This document shows, piece after piece, positions 34,797 to 46,184 of a DNA stretch of 64,000 nt (positions within the stretch are counted from its first letter, which is position 1; every line of letters begins with the position of its first letter). The DNA is from Paramyrothecium sp. XJ0827 (Eukaryota; Ascomycota; Sordariomycetes; Hypocreales; Stachybotryaceae), in the NCBI GenBank assembly GCA_020881915.1, contig JAJFPB010000008.1:2728001-2792000 (forward strand), given 5' to 3'. Position numbers and translations under genes: made by a program. A model generated the notes under the pieces. It was given only the letters and a program-made list of their open reading frames with translations, made no database searches and was not told where the DNA came from.

Positions 34797-35138
34797 ATGC
34801 GCATTGTTTGTTTTTGTTTATGGCGAGGCGTATTGCTATCATGCCTGGCCGCCTTTATCCCATCAACATTCCTACCACCTCTGCTCGCAAGCCGAAGTAA
34901 GAGTGGAGAACGTGAGAGCATCCAATCACTTGCTTCCCTACTACAGTATTCCGTCCTGTCCTCCGTGCATTGCTTACCCCACCACTACGGCAACACTCCG
35001 AAATCCCGACACCGCCCAAACTCGCACTTTACACATCCTGGAAATTGCTTTGTAAATGCGAAAGAATCCATTTCAAGACATCTGCCTCCTTCCACTACTG
35101 TCAATTTGACCGTGTCACCATACTGCTTCTTTTAGACA
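34797..35138. other. Short intergenic stretch, promoter of the regulator gene
   Basis: CA- and CT-rich leader-like sequence precedes the ATG at 35139. Nothing else was seen. Confidence 0.4.
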
Positions 35139-37405
35139 ATGTATGCGTCCACGCAAGGGCCATCACCTCAATCTGAGAGCAATGCACCTACAGGTCAGCT
35201 TCGGATGCGACGGAGTCGGAAGACTGTCTCGCGAGCCTGCGATTGGTGCCGGCTAAGGAGAACAAAATGCGACAATGGGGAGCCCTGCAGAGCATGTCGC
35301 CAGAGGGATGCCGAGTGCACACACAAGGGATTTGATGAGCCGAGAACGTTGCCAGGAGCATTGAGGTACAAACACACTCTAGGTTTGGGCTACAGCTCCG
35401 TGTCTAAATGGCTTCATATAGGGAAATTGACAGACTGAAACTCCGCGTAAAGGAGCTAGAGGATGAAGTACAGTTGCACCGGGCTGGAACAGGTGCAGCA
35501 GCCTCACTCTCAATTCCAGACTCAGTCGCGCAAACGGAGTCAAACTACCAAGACCCTGCCCATCTTTCCTCCTCGCCAATGCCTCCCCTGTCCTCGAAAT
35601 TCAGATGGCAGGGCATCTATGTCGCGGCCTCAAAGTCGGACCAGCCGTCATACTACGGCCCTGCTTCCATGTTCTACTTTATCAGTCGGATGGGCGCCTA
35701 CCTCACCAAAGCGCTTCGGCAGCCGCACATCGACCGGAACTTCCAACCACGAGGTGCGAGCAGGAGCATGCACCTGGAGACTGCGGAAGCGGTGCGAGGT
35801 AACGGTAACAAGGGTTTACCACGCGCCCGGGAGGAGGCCCTGCTCAAGTTGTTCTGGGAGGGTTATCATTGCATGTTGCCTATCCTCGACGAGACTGAAT
35901 TTCGACTATACTACGCTTCACTATGGGAACCCTCTCGGCAAGACCGAATGCAATCTCCACTCGTGGACATCATTCTCGCCGTTTGCTTGCAGTATGGCTA
36001 CGCCTTTATTCCTCGCAACATTGCCCATCCTGCTGACTCCGATCCAAACTTCGGCGATGCGGCGGTGGCCGGACGATGGTATTATCGCCGATCGCAGACC
36101 CTGTTGATGGCTGAACTCGAGAGCCCGTCCATCAGAACCGTTCAGTGCTGCGCTTTCACCGCCATCTATCTTTGTTGCGCGTCTTTCCAGAACATGTGCA
36201 GTGTGGTTACGGCGCAGGCGGTCAGGACGGCGCAGATTCTAGGTCTCCATTTGGAACCTCCATCAGACATTCCTCGTGGGGACAGGGAAATACGGAGGAG
36301 GCTATGGTGGGCAGTTTGGGTGCTTGATGCCAAGTCGTCTGTCAAGCTGGGCCGCCCGTTTGTAGTTGACTCGTCTCAAGTGACCGTCTCATTGCCCTCC
36401 GATGACTTGGAAGTTGCATCGTACAACAGCGCGGCGCTGGGGTCTGTCGCCCCTAGCCTGACTTGGTTGACGTACTTCATCGAGCACACAAAGCTGTTTG
36501 GAACCATGGTCGATATTTACAAATCATTCTATGTCAATAGCGGTCACCTGTTAAGCCAAAATAGGCTTGCTTGCATCTATACGGACCCGCATGTGCTGGA
36601 GGCATCTGCCAAGGACCTAGTTGCCAGGATTCAGGCCATGAAGAGTTGGGTTGAAGACTTGCCTACCCAAATGAAAATGCCCCGGCGTAGCGGCGCCGAA
36701 CCATTTTCAACAGACCGCTCGGGTGTTGAAATTGACGCCCTTTCACCAACTTGGCTCCAACGACAACGTGTCTATCTCGAGTTAACGTACCACTCGATGC
36801 TCGTGAGCCTCACTCGCCCGTTCATCACCTTCTACTCACATTCGCACACATACGCTCCCGTTACGGAACGCCAGGCCAATATTTGCATCGACCATGCCAT
36901 CACTTTCACGCTCATCATGCACCAAGTCAATACCGAATCCGACAATCTCAGCGGGTGGACAGAATTTTTCATTCACCAATGGAGCATTGCCATCACCATT
37001 GTCGGCTTTATCCTAGCGAATCCAATCCATCAAGCCGGCCCCAAAGCACGGCAGGCCATCGACAAGGCCATTGAAACTTTTGATCTGCTCGGTTTCCACT
37101 TTTCTGTCAGCGCTGACGCCGCTAGAACCATGAGAGATCTGATCAGTAAAGTGGACACCTTGGCAGGAGGTGGCCAGAGCAGCGGACTTGTTGATGGGCC
37201 TGGGCTGGACACCGCCCAAGGTACGCTCGACAGCTTCGGAATAACACAGAGCATCGACAGCTTGGCGTGGCTCGATCCGAGTCGCTTGAATGAAACCGGA
37301 TCTGTCAACGAAGTGATGGATTGGGCTTTATCAATTGACTCGTTCAACAATTTCGAGAATTTCTTCAACACCGAGCAGGCCGGGATATCTCTGACAGCTG
37401 GGTAG
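35139..37405 (+). CDS. Zn2Cys6 transcription factor with fungal-specific domain (Fungal_trans)
   Basis: Two exons, 35139-35365 and 35422-37405, are joined in phase 2 to give 736 residues. The zinc cluster is complete: CDWCRLRRTKCDNGEPC, followed by CRQRDAEC, with basic residues just before it (MRRSRKTVSR). The intron lies after the cluster, and exon 2 starts with a coiled-coil dimerisation stretch (EIDRLKLRVKELEDEV). The middle homology region (PF04082) is recognised by FWEGYHCMLPILDE, the DIILAVCLQYGYAF stretch, and RRRLWWAVWVLDAKSS. The C-terminus is acidic and hydrophobic (DWALSIDSFNNFENFF), suggesting an activation domain. Its target is not evident; close neighbours are a membrane protein and a deoxyribosyltransferase-like gene. 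Nuclear location expected. Confidence 0.92.
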
Positions 37406-38257
37406 ACCATGGGCAGAATTGGGTTTTTAGCATCCGCGTTGTAAATTTCCAACCCGTTTTCAATGTCATGCGCCGCGATCATGGTTCAATTAATAACCGA
37501 CTCAAGTTCCACAACCAAAACTCAAGCAGGTCCATGTCGTATGAAGCTACATGGAAAAATATTGCAAGACTCCATAGATGACAAGATAGCACGCCAATTT
37601 TGTGCTCAAGCAAATGTGCAGGGTGAACCAAAACTGCGTCATGCTATGCGGAACTCCGCATAATCCAGAGATGTGTCGCAGAGCAGGAACTATTCTTGTT
37701 GGCCTTCGTGGTAGCTGATGAAGTCACGTATTGGGATGCACGCTTAAACTTGCCCCCGCAGGTGGAGGCAAGATTGCAGAGTTGGGACGTTGTGCTCAGG
37801 GAATCTCGTATACCAAGCGCTTTTGATCAAACGGGTTCCCTTCTGGTCATTTTCGCTTACCACCAAGCCCAAAGAGCAGGCAGATTGAGCCACAATATTT
37901 CAGACTGCCATAGCGACATGAAAATGCCGTGGGGCGAATCCGTTACCTCTCAACGCCCGAATTACGATTGAGCCGCATGGCGAAGGTGGCTCGCGGCCCC
38001 ATGAAGTCACTATAATTAGGACGCAAGCCGCAAGGGTAGGTAACAGGACAGGGATGGCCTAACAGGCAGCTAGAAGCACGAACCCCGCTCGCTGCCTGGT
38101 CCATGATCTACCTTTGTATTGGTCTCGTGGCGACGTTACGGTCTGAGACCGCCACACTCCTTGTTCTCGTCGCTGGAAAAACAACCTCTCACGTTGCCTT
38201 CGAAGATTGCGGGACTTTCATTCCTGCAGAAAGCGCGTCCGTCGTTCAACTGGGTCC
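37406..38257. other. Intergenic, nothing recognised
   Basis: No gene or repeat with support was seen between the regulator and the deoxyribosyltransferase-like gene. Confidence 0.4.
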
Positions 38258-38734
38258 ATGAAGAGTCAAATTATCCGCGCCCCTTCCGAGGAGGCTATCA
38301 GCGGCGTCAAAACCGTATTCCTAGCGGGCACAACCACCGCTGTCGGCAATGTTGACTGGCGCGAAAAGCTCTCTAGCTCGCTGTCCCGGTATCCCATAAC
38401 AATCTTCAACCCCAACCGCCCAGACTGGGACAGCACATGGCGTGAGGACATCTCGTTTGAGCCGTACCGTGAGCAGGTGCTGTGGGAGCTTGACAAGCAA
38501 GTCAAGGCCGACCTCGTTGTCGTCTACTTCCATCCCGCTACTGTGGCTCCGGTCAGTCTTCTTGAGTTCGGCCTTTCGGCGCAAGTTCCTGGCAAAGTAA
38601 TTGCAATCGCACCAGAGGGGTACGCAAAGAGAGGCAACGTGCAGCTGGTCTGCCAGAAGTTTGGGGTGGAGTTCTTGGATGATATTGATCATCTGGATGA
38701 GGTTGTTGTGAAGAAGTTGTCTCTTAACCAATAA
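38258..38734 (+). CDS. Nucleoside 2-deoxyribosyltransferase-like protein
   Basis: A single exon of 158 residues starts at ATG 38258 (MKSQIIRAPS). The segment VFLAGTTTAVGNVDWR is the conserved N-terminal strand and loop of the family (PF15891). DWDSTWRED follows, and SLLEFGLSA carries the Glu expected to be the catalytic nucleophile in 2-deoxyribosyltransferases. ADLVVVYFHP is the central strand. The open frame continues 17 codons upstream, but those residues lack family similarity, so the later ATG was preferred. Members cleave or exchange N-glycosidic bonds of nucleosides; the true substrate in fungi is not known. Expected cytosolic. No obvious partner lies beside it. Confidence 0.85.
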   Translation: MKSQIIRAPSEEAISGVKTVFLAGTTTAVGNVDWREKLSSSLSRYPITIFNPNRPDWDSTWREDISFEPYREQVLWELDKQVKADLVVVYFHPATVAPVSLLEFGLSAQVPGKVIAIAPEGYAKRGNVQLVCQKFGVEFLDDIDHLDEVVVKKLSLNQ

Positions 38735-39838
38735 CACCTTAGCATCATTTACTACAATGTGGCAAGACAGCCGCTCGGCTGTCGAGGCAGACAACCAGAA
38801 TAGAACGAGAATACTATAACCCTTATGAAACCACTCCTGATGCAATAGCTTGCCATTGGAACTCATTAGAGATTGTTTTGAAGGGTCTCCAACACAAATT
38901 ACTCCAACGCGCCTGGGGCAATTCAAAAACTGTTGAAGCAAAAGCAGAGGCGTCCAACCTTTTTCAAGATGAAAAAGACATGTAGGCGAGGATGGCTAGC
39001 TTAATCTCTCGAAGGCAGTTGAAAAGCTGTCTTTATGTTTTGTCGCAGTGCTACCTCATTAGCTCGAAAGCCCCGTGAGTTGGCCTGCGAAACCTTTCAA
39101 TCGTCGACGAAGTCAGCACAACTCGAATCTACCGTTTTATTTCTTTCGACTGCACCATCAATATTTTCATTAAAGCCGATGGTGTTTGAGCGAGTCGCTC
39201 GTCAAAAGATATAACCCTTCACATATCACGATCTTTTGGTTCTCCGTTGTGGCGGGCAACAGCAAGGGACAATTTTGACCATCACTCGGCCGTATGGGCG
39301 CGGTCTAGACACGATGTTGGTCAAGCATTTCAATCTCAAAACTTATGGAGCCGTAATTTCAGTCCCCGCGGTCTTGTCAATCCGAAACGCGCAACTTCGG
39401 CCCCCGCGGATGGTTAGTGGGGCCCATGAAGCGCAATTCGTATCCATCCCTGCACCGCCACCCCCTTGGCCTCATCTAAAACCCCCTTCGGTCGCTGATG
39501 TTGACAGCCAGGCGCGTCCGCCTCGTGCGCCGTCATTTCGCTGTTTCTTCACCATCTGAACCATCATCTGGTCCTCCAGCTACCCCACAAAGAGCAGCGT
39601 CTTGGCATCCTCTGCTTGCGCCTATGCTCGTGGTGCGCGGCTCGAAGATTTTTGGAGGAACAGAAATAAACAGAGGATAACCCTGCTTGCCGGGGGCCAA
39701 CCCTTCGCAGGCGCGAAGAGGCCTAGGGAGACGGTCAAGAAGGAGCGGGTTCACTTGTGAGTAAGCTGCTCCCGTGATCCTGCAAATCGCCTACTAATGA
39801 GATGCAAGTCACAATAGTTAGCTCGACTAGTAGACGCA
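38735..39838. other. Intergenic with likely promoter and leader of the small membrane protein
   Basis: GC-rich repeated strings (CCCCGCGG, CCCCCGCGG) lie at about 39365-39415, as in strong housekeeping-type promoters. A GTGAGT at about 39759 and a CTAAT...AATAG at about 39793-39817 look like a leader intron before the ATG at 39839. No complete upstream coding exon was proved. Confidence 0.35.
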
Positions 39839-40144
39839 ATGCAGCTTTCCACCCTCTTGCTGGCGGTCCGCGATGATGCCCTGCAATCCAGGGGGTTTCT
39901 GCATATCCGCGAGAAGCCTTCTTCGTCTAGCAATGTTCGCATCATTGTTGTTGCTGTCACGGTGTATGTTCTTGGAGCTCCACTCATTGATGACGTACTT
40001 TTCAAGAAAGGAAGCTGACACAGACGTAGGAGTGTTGCCGTATCCGCCATCCTGGGCGTGCTCCTCTTTTTCCATCTCAGGCATCGGCGCAAGGAGAGAG
40101 AAGAAGAGCGAAAGGATGCGATGGAGATGGACAACTGGAGGTAA
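39839..40144 (+). CDS. Small single-span membrane protein
   Basis: Exons 39839-39963 and 40030-40144 give 79 residues. The donor GTATGT and acceptor CGTAG fall inside the transmembrane helix and rebuild VRIIVVAVTVSVAVSAILGV, followed at once by a strongly basic and charged tail (HLRHRRKEREEERKDAMEM). This is the layout of small fungal single-pass proteins with a short outer part and a charged cytosolic stub. The final codons TGG AGG TAA overlap a possible donor (AG|GTAAAC), so a further exon may exist. A minus-strand frame of 85 codons in the same place is judged a shadow. Function unknown. Confidence 0.5.
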
Positions 40145-41279
40145 ACTAGGACGTGCATTGATTGCATATTCCTTGTACGAACATGGGCTATGAAGTAGAC
40201 GTCATTTCCTCGTTGGAGTACCGGGGCTTGCTTTTAAAGAAACGCTTTTTATGTATCATCACATTACGACTAGCAAAGAGGCCAAATACAAAATTCTCTA
40301 TTAACTCCTCCTCGTGCACTTAACATAGGTTCCTGGATGCCGTGATCCTATCTGTAGTCTACCTGAAATTCGTTACCAATCCACAAGCTACTACTCTTGG
40401 ACAGCCCGATTGGTTTTGCAGCCGTACTATTTGTTGCACGCAACTTCAAGTGATTAAAGACAGTGGCAAGAATGCCTTGACCGCTTTGCTACCATATGGC
40501 TTTCGGACTCAAGCATCAAGGAGCCATTCGCACATGATGAGCAAGTTGTGGAGATTCACGTGGATGATGCTTTTTTGGATAATATTGGTAAATGCCCCGA
40601 CGTCAGTCATTCTGAGGGCAGATCGTTGTATAGGTTGGCATTCTTAGAAGCCACCGACAGAATTTGATGTTTTAATGGCTACCCTATATGGAATCGCCGC
40701 GAGGTCAAGTAATCGGCAACTATATGACTTTTCAAACTAATAGCAAATCAACAAAATGGAATGCAATGATATGTACGATCTTCGTCCACAATAGGAGTCC
40801 ATTGGACAAGCGTTGTTGATGAATGAAACAGGGCAAACTCAGATCGTGGCTTGGCATACCTTGCTCAACTCGTTAGATGCATCGCCGAGAAAGAGGATCA
40901 TGAGTTTCAGAGAGTGGGTCAACGGTGGCGGTGTTCGCCTCAAGAACAAGTACTGCCTGGTGGTACAAATGTTTTCTAAGAACAATGCTCCTTACAACTG
41001 GTTGTTCCTGCATCTAGAGCTTAACCTCGTTCTCGTTGGACAATCAAAACGTTCCTTGCCAGCACACTTAGCTCGTGCCGCGCAAAGGCTTAGGTATGAT
41101 AATAAGCGAGTTATGACATCAGAAGAGAGCCTCATGCACGCCTTGTATTGGGCCTGCATGTTGTGCTGACATGGCCAGGCCCATAGAAAGCCCCATTCCC
41201 CCGCACATCAGCTGTCTGCAGGTCTCTGCAACGTCCCATTCGCAACACTACGGCCTACAAAAACGGAAAACAGCAAACC
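40145..41279. other. Intergenic, nothing firm
   Basis: A 118-codon plus frame (40813-41169) has no recognisable motif and was not called. The right end is the leader of the receiver-domain gene. Confidence 0.4.
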
Positions 41280-41810
41280 ATGGCGGGTATCAGAGAATTC
41301 ACGGCATCACCAAACGAGAGCAGCGCCATGAATACAACCTCAATGGACCTCGCCACGGGCTCCATCCAGTACAGTCAACTGCCGTCAGAGCAGGTTCGCA
41401 TCTGTGTCGCGGAGGACAACCGCGTCAATCGAAAAGTCATGGAAAAAATCTTGGATCGCCTTTGCTACACAAACGTCCACATGTACGAAAACGGCCAAGA
41501 GACGGTGGACGGTGTCAGGCGGCAGGCGGCCCTCGGCCAGCCGTATCACATCATTCTCATGGACACTGCCATGCCCGTGATGGACGGTTTCACGGCTACC
41601 AAAATCTTGCGCCAAGATGTAGACGAGTCGATCCGCTCTGTTCCCATTATTGCGCTTCAAGCGTCGATGAGGTCAACGTTTGACCCAACGGCCAAGGCCA
41701 TGGACGATACCCTCATGAAGCCAATCCAGGTTGCTAGTTTGCGCACTATACTGGAAACTTATGGCAATCCTCCAGTCAGTTCCCTCCCTATCTCAGAGTA
41801 TCCGGGCTAA
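41280..41810 (+). CDS. Stand-alone response-regulator receiver domain, hybrid-kinase type
   Basis: A single exon of 176 residues. From about residue 40 the sequence matches the receiver domain at the end of fungal hybrid histidine kinases: ICVAEDNRVNRKVMEKIL with the acidic pair, ILMDTAMPVMDGFTA with the phospho-acceptor Asp, and TLMKPIQ with the conserved Lys. The switch Thr position, normally in MTAS, reads LQAS. The following segment that usually reads like GDREKCLEAGMNDYLAKP is altered. No kinase, HATPase or sensor domain lies upstream within 1 kb in the same frame. It may be a detached receiver module that now works alone, a phosphate sink, or a remnant of a larger gene. The frame is fully open from an ATG, which argues against recent decay. 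Confidence 0.75.
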   Translation: MAGIREFTASPNESSAMNTTSMDLATGSIQYSQLPSEQVRICVAEDNRVNRKVMEKILDRLCYTNVHMYENGQETVDGVRRQAALGQPYHIILMDTAMPVMDGFTATKILRQDVDESIRSVPIIALQASMRSTFDPTAKAMDDTLMKPIQVASLRTILETYGNPPVSSLPISEYPG

Positions 41811-42227
41811 AAGACAGCAGCGGATCGTACCAGCTGAGCCTAGCGTGACGGCCGACGAGCCTCAGAGCGTTTCACTCCAAGAGACATCCTCACCTCGGCC
41901 CCGACTCTGAGCTTAGGGAAAATGATGAGCCTAACAACCCACAGCAAGTGCATGGATCGGAATGAGACGATGGTTTGAAACTAGGAGTGTAGAAATGCCG
42001 TTTTGAATCAGATTTTGGAATAGTCAGTTGGTGCTAGACTTGGTAACCATCATGGATTATTGTCCCGGGCAGAGCTCTGGAGACGGCTTTCAATTAAGGA
42101 ATAATTCAGTCATTTTTAGCTATCAGATGATCTTATGTTCTCTTGCTCTGCCGCGTTCGAAAAAAAATTCCCGCATGTCTGAACGACAAACTTGCCATCC
42201 GAGGAGCCTTCGTAACTATAACAAACT
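41811..42227. other. Intergenic, nothing recognised
   Basis: This is the 3' flank of the receiver gene and of the convergent aldo/keto reductase gene. No feature was seen. Confidence 0.4.
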
Positions 42228-43400
42228 TCACAGCTCCTCCGGCACGTAATACTCTTTCGGCTTGTAAGGCTCGGTGAGGTAACGATCCTCCTCCTCCGTC
42301 AGTACCTTTCCTCTCGCCGTAATCGCTTGGTCTATCCTCTCAACGCTGCTGAACCCGATGATGGGGCTAGAGACACGCTTGTTGACCCACGCAAGGGCGA
42401 CATGCGCCATCGGCCAGCCACGCTTCTCGGCAATCTCAGCCACCCGGTTGGCAATCTCAAGGTCGGCACCCTCAAGCGAGCTGCCCTGACTCCTCACGGT
42501 TGAGCCAGCAGCGGCCGGAGGTCGTGCCAAGTGACCTCCGGCCAGGGGTGCCCATGGAATCACGCCGACGCCAGTCTCCTTGCAGTATTGGAGCATTTCT
42601 CGCTCCTCTTCCCGGTACAGGAGACTGTATCTGGGCTGCATGCTCACGAACTTGGTCCAGCCGTTCTTCTCAGCACAGGCCTGCATCCGTGCGAAGCGAG
42701 TCGCCAGCATGCTGCTTGCGCCGATGTAGCGGACCTTGCCCGACTCGACAAGATCGTGCAGGGCCTTCATGGTCTCCTCGATGGGTGTGGTGGTATCAAA
42801 GCGGTGGATCTGGAGGAGGTCGATGTAGGCGGTGTTGAGACGCTTCAAGGAAGCCTCAACTTGATTGAAGATGGCGGCGCGGGACAAGCCATACTGGTTT
42901 TGGAAGTCCTTGTTCGGCTCCACGCCGTTCCTCATATACCAATGGGTGGTTTCTACACTCTGCTGTTAGAGTCATGCCGGCATAAGCTGGGCAGAAACAT
43001 ACTGATATCGTCCGCCGCAGACCAGAAGCACTTGGTCATAATGACTACTTTCTCACGGGGAATCGAGTACTTCTCCAGTGCTTTGGCAATGATGGTTTCC
43101 GATACACCGTTGGCGTAGGCGTTGGCAGTGTCCCAAGTGTTCAAACCCTTATCGTAAGCTGCCTTGAGAAGTGGCAAGGACTATGAACGAGTCAGCTTCG
43201 GGCGTGTTCCTAGTCGAAGGCACTGGGAACGAACTTGCCTCTTCCACGCCAATGTTCCAAGGCTCCCATTCAGGGTCGCCGATGCTCATGCAACCAAAAA
43301 TTGGAACCGAAATTCGCAGACCGCTGTTTCCCAGCTGTCTGTACTCGCATTGTGAGTTTGCCAGAGACTCTTTCAAGCTTGGGGGGAATTCAGGGGCCAT
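42228..43400 (-). CDS. Aldo/keto reductase
   Basis: Three exons, 43400-43239, 43180-43003 and 42952-42228, give 354 residues. The catalytic tetrad of the family is visible: Asp and Tyr in [10 protein letters not shown], Lys in VIMTKCFW, and His in LQIHRFD. The NADPH-binding end appears in [14 protein letters not shown] form ([15 protein letters not shown]). Overall it is like fungal versiconal-hemiacetal-acetate-reductase / YakC-type enzymes of the AKR superfamily. Intron 1 has a GC donor (GAG|GCAAGT) and rebuilds [15 protein letters not shown]. Expected cytosolic; it reduces an aldehyde or ketone with NADPH, substrate unknown. It is divergent from the Gfo/Idh/MocA oxidoreductase over 777 bp, so the two may be co-expressed. 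Confidence 0.92.
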
Positions 43401-44177
43401 TTTGAGCTAGAGATATTCGCGGTGGCTGATGCTTTGGCACAAAGACTTGATGGGTAATTGGAAAGGCAGTTTGTTCTGTTAGATAGGGGATCATCGAGAG
43501 CAGGATGTGAAGGGATCAATGAAGCGGGCACGCGGTTTTATAGCCCGCGGCGGTGTCAAAGCAGCTCACACAAGTTGACGCATTCACACGTTCATGTGCA
43601 TCCACCTAACGCAAGCGTCTCCAATCAATTGTCCCTCCGTAAATCCGATGGGGCACGACAATTCAGATGAGCTGCTTATCAATCTCCCGTAGCCCAAACA
43701 TGCTATGAAATTTGCAGGTCTCCCGTTCCTCCGACACTGATCGTGCGTCATCCGTCGCTAATTGCCGATATCTCCAGCCATGGCTTCCCTGATCCTCAGA
43801 TCTTGACACGCTAAACCCTTGAGAAGGGAGACCTCTATACACCAAAACAGCGCTTCCCGCTCAAAGTGGGGTGTAAGCTGGTTGCATTAGCGCGTGGTTT
43901 TGGCCGAGATATCCCTCCGAGGGCCATTCACATTGATTCGTTGCCCCGCTTATAGCGCTTGGGAATGCATCATGGTGCGTTGGATTTGACAAGCCTCACC
44001 ACTGGGCTGAACAAGAATCCTTTGGCTGAAAGGACTTCAGACAAGTTGAGGATTACATGCGGCTGACTCGCTGCCGGCTCTCCATATCTGCTCTGTCCAT
44101 TTTCTGAGGCTGCTACAAGTCGTGAGCCTCTTCTCATTTGACACACCGAAATTACTCTACCCGTCTCCTCTCTCACC
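43401..44177. promoter_or_regulatory. Divergent promoter region (aldo/keto reductase / Gfo-Idh-MocA)
   Basis: The start codons of the two oxidoreductase genes face away from each other across this stretch. No third gene was seen. Confidence 0.4.
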
Positions 44178-45387
44178 ATGGCTCCAACCCGTCTTGCGCT
44201 TATTGGTCTTGCGTCCTCTGATACGACGTCATGGGCGAGTAATGCTCACTTGCCATACCTCCTATCACCGCGCGGGCGAGAGCGCTATCAAATCGTCGCG
44301 CTTTGCAACTCAAGCCTCGAGTCCGCTCAGCGGGCCATCCAAGCCTACGATCTCCCGCCTCAGACCAAGGCCTATGGCGACCCTGAAGCACTCGCACAGG
44401 ATCCAGACGTTGATCTTGTTGTATGCAGCACCCGTGTGGATGTCCACTATAAGACTGTCCTCCCAAGTCTGAAGGCAAAAAAGGCATTGTTTGTCGAGTG
44501 GCCCATCGCCCATGGCATAGATTCTGTCCGTGAGCTGGCTGCAGTTGCAGAGGCCAGTGGCAGCCGAACTCTGGTCGGCTTGCAAGGTCGATTTGCGCCG
44601 GTAATGGTCCAGATTCGTGAGTTACTGGCCGAAGGATACATAGGCAAAGTCCTGAGCAGTCAGTTCCAAGCTGTAGACAGTCCTTTGGGAAGAGACAGTT
44701 TGCCCGCCGGGTTGGAATATTTCACTAAGCGGGACATTGGAGGCAATATGTACACCATCTACTTTGCACACTGTAAGTCCAGCAACTCTCGTTACTATCT
44801 TGTATGACCCCTTGCAAGTCGAAGTTGACCAAGGCGCAGTGTGGGACCAGATTCAAAGCATAATTGGCGAGGTCCAGGATCCAGCCACGCGTCTCCAGAC
44901 ACAGTGCTCTAGCATCAACCTCAAAAATGAAAGTATGGAGGTAGTCAAGACTGTCGCAACGGATGTGCCTGACTTTATGGCGGTCACTGGTTACTTACAG
45001 GGCAGCCAAGTTGCCGTTTCCGGGGCCACAGTTACAGGCAACTTCCGGGTGGGCAAGCCATTGGACGACGAGCCCAGTTTAACTTGGTCAATTTTTGGCG
45101 AAAAGGGCGTGATTCGACTCACAGCTGGAAGCACGCTTCTGCAAGCGCATGGGTATAACGCTCCCGTTATCTTGCGTGTACATGATTATGCAACCAACAA
45201 GACTAAAACAGCCGACTGGTCTTGGAACGAATGGCAGCAGGAGCTCCCTGTAGCTGCGCGAAGTGTGGCCATTCTCTACGAAATGTTTTCGGCCAATACT
45301 CAGCATTCGAATCTTCCAACATTCCAGGCAGCGGTACGACGACATGAGCAGCTGGAAGAAATGTTCAGAAACGGTACACGGCCCTAG
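44178..45387 (+). CDS. Gfo/Idh/MocA-family (Gal80-like) oxidoreductase
   Basis: Two exons, 44178-44772 and 44819-45387, give 387 residues. The N-terminus is a Rossmann fold (TRLALIGLASSDTTSWA...NAHLPYL), with DVDLVVCSTRVDVHY and KALFVEWPIAHG at the place of the usual EKP dinucleotide loop, here EWP. The intron falls right after HFEVDQ-type residues and the join rebuilds YFAHFEVDQGAVWDQI. This layout, with the GLA/S-W-A-AHLP start and EWP loop, is like Gal80-type members that bind NAD(P) and may serve as sensors rather than dehydrogenases. It could instead oxidise or reduce a sugar. It pairs divergently with the aldo/keto reductase. Confidence 0.88.
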
Positions 45388-46184
45388 CTTGTCCTGTAGA
45401 TCGCCTTTTATCGCCACGTAAGCATCTCATCAATTGATACTTGAACCTTTTTGAAGCAGATCAACTCTGTGCTGCGCCATGGCCAAGTTAACTGGAGAGA
45501 TAATATTGTATTTCTCGTCTTCTGCAAGTTTTATGACCATGAACAAATCAACGACTGGCCATGCACAATTGAAGTAGAGTTGAACATCGATTCTTTGAGG
45601 TCGTCTTGAGCAAGTGGATGCGCCTGACTGCATGGGAATAGCGCAGGAACTTTTCTTCCAAAATCAATATTTCTTATTACAAATTACTGCCAAATTCGGA
45701 ATTAGAGCATTGGCATGTGGCCTAGACTATATTTAGGCCACTTTAAACCATGGCCCCCAATTCCTTGCCACGCACTATCTGTCGCGTCTTTGTATAGATG
45801 TCAGAGCTAGAAACCCTGCTCGTCTTTGGCAAGGCATGGGCTGTACATTATGGGGCAGTTTTCACTTCAGCTTACCCTGAACGATTGGTATTCGGTGCCA
45901 CCCAGACGGGTGGACAAATCCTTGCAACCAAAACTACTGTGCCACATGCAGGAGCGCTGCCCCCAATGCTACGTGGCAAGATAATGCAGGAGGTGCTTGG
46001 ATTGCTTATCAGTGGGTTGACAATTTCTTTATTTAGCTCAATGATCTGCAGTAATGTTAGCTGACTTCCTAACGCTTCACTGGTGTCAACTTTTGGGAAT
46101 AAGCGAAAATAGTGAGATCTTCCCAAAACTGTATACATCAAGTGCCAGCATCACACCATTGCTATCGCCACAATTGTTCCCGAA
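45388..46184. other. Intergenic, nothing firm
   Basis: An 88-codon frame at 45798-46064 has no motif and was not called. The right end is the promoter of the DUF3433 gene. Confidence 0.4.

Noticed and set aside
39827..40084. 85-codon minus-strand frame
   Set aside because: The plus strand gives a better model: a transmembrane helix rebuilt exactly at a consensus intron.
40813..41169. 118-codon plus-strand frame upstream of the receiver gene, tested as part of a kinase
   Set aside because: No histidine-kinase motifs and no splice link to the receiver frame.
45798..46064. 88-codon plus-strand frame
   Set aside because: No recognisable feature and no splice partner.
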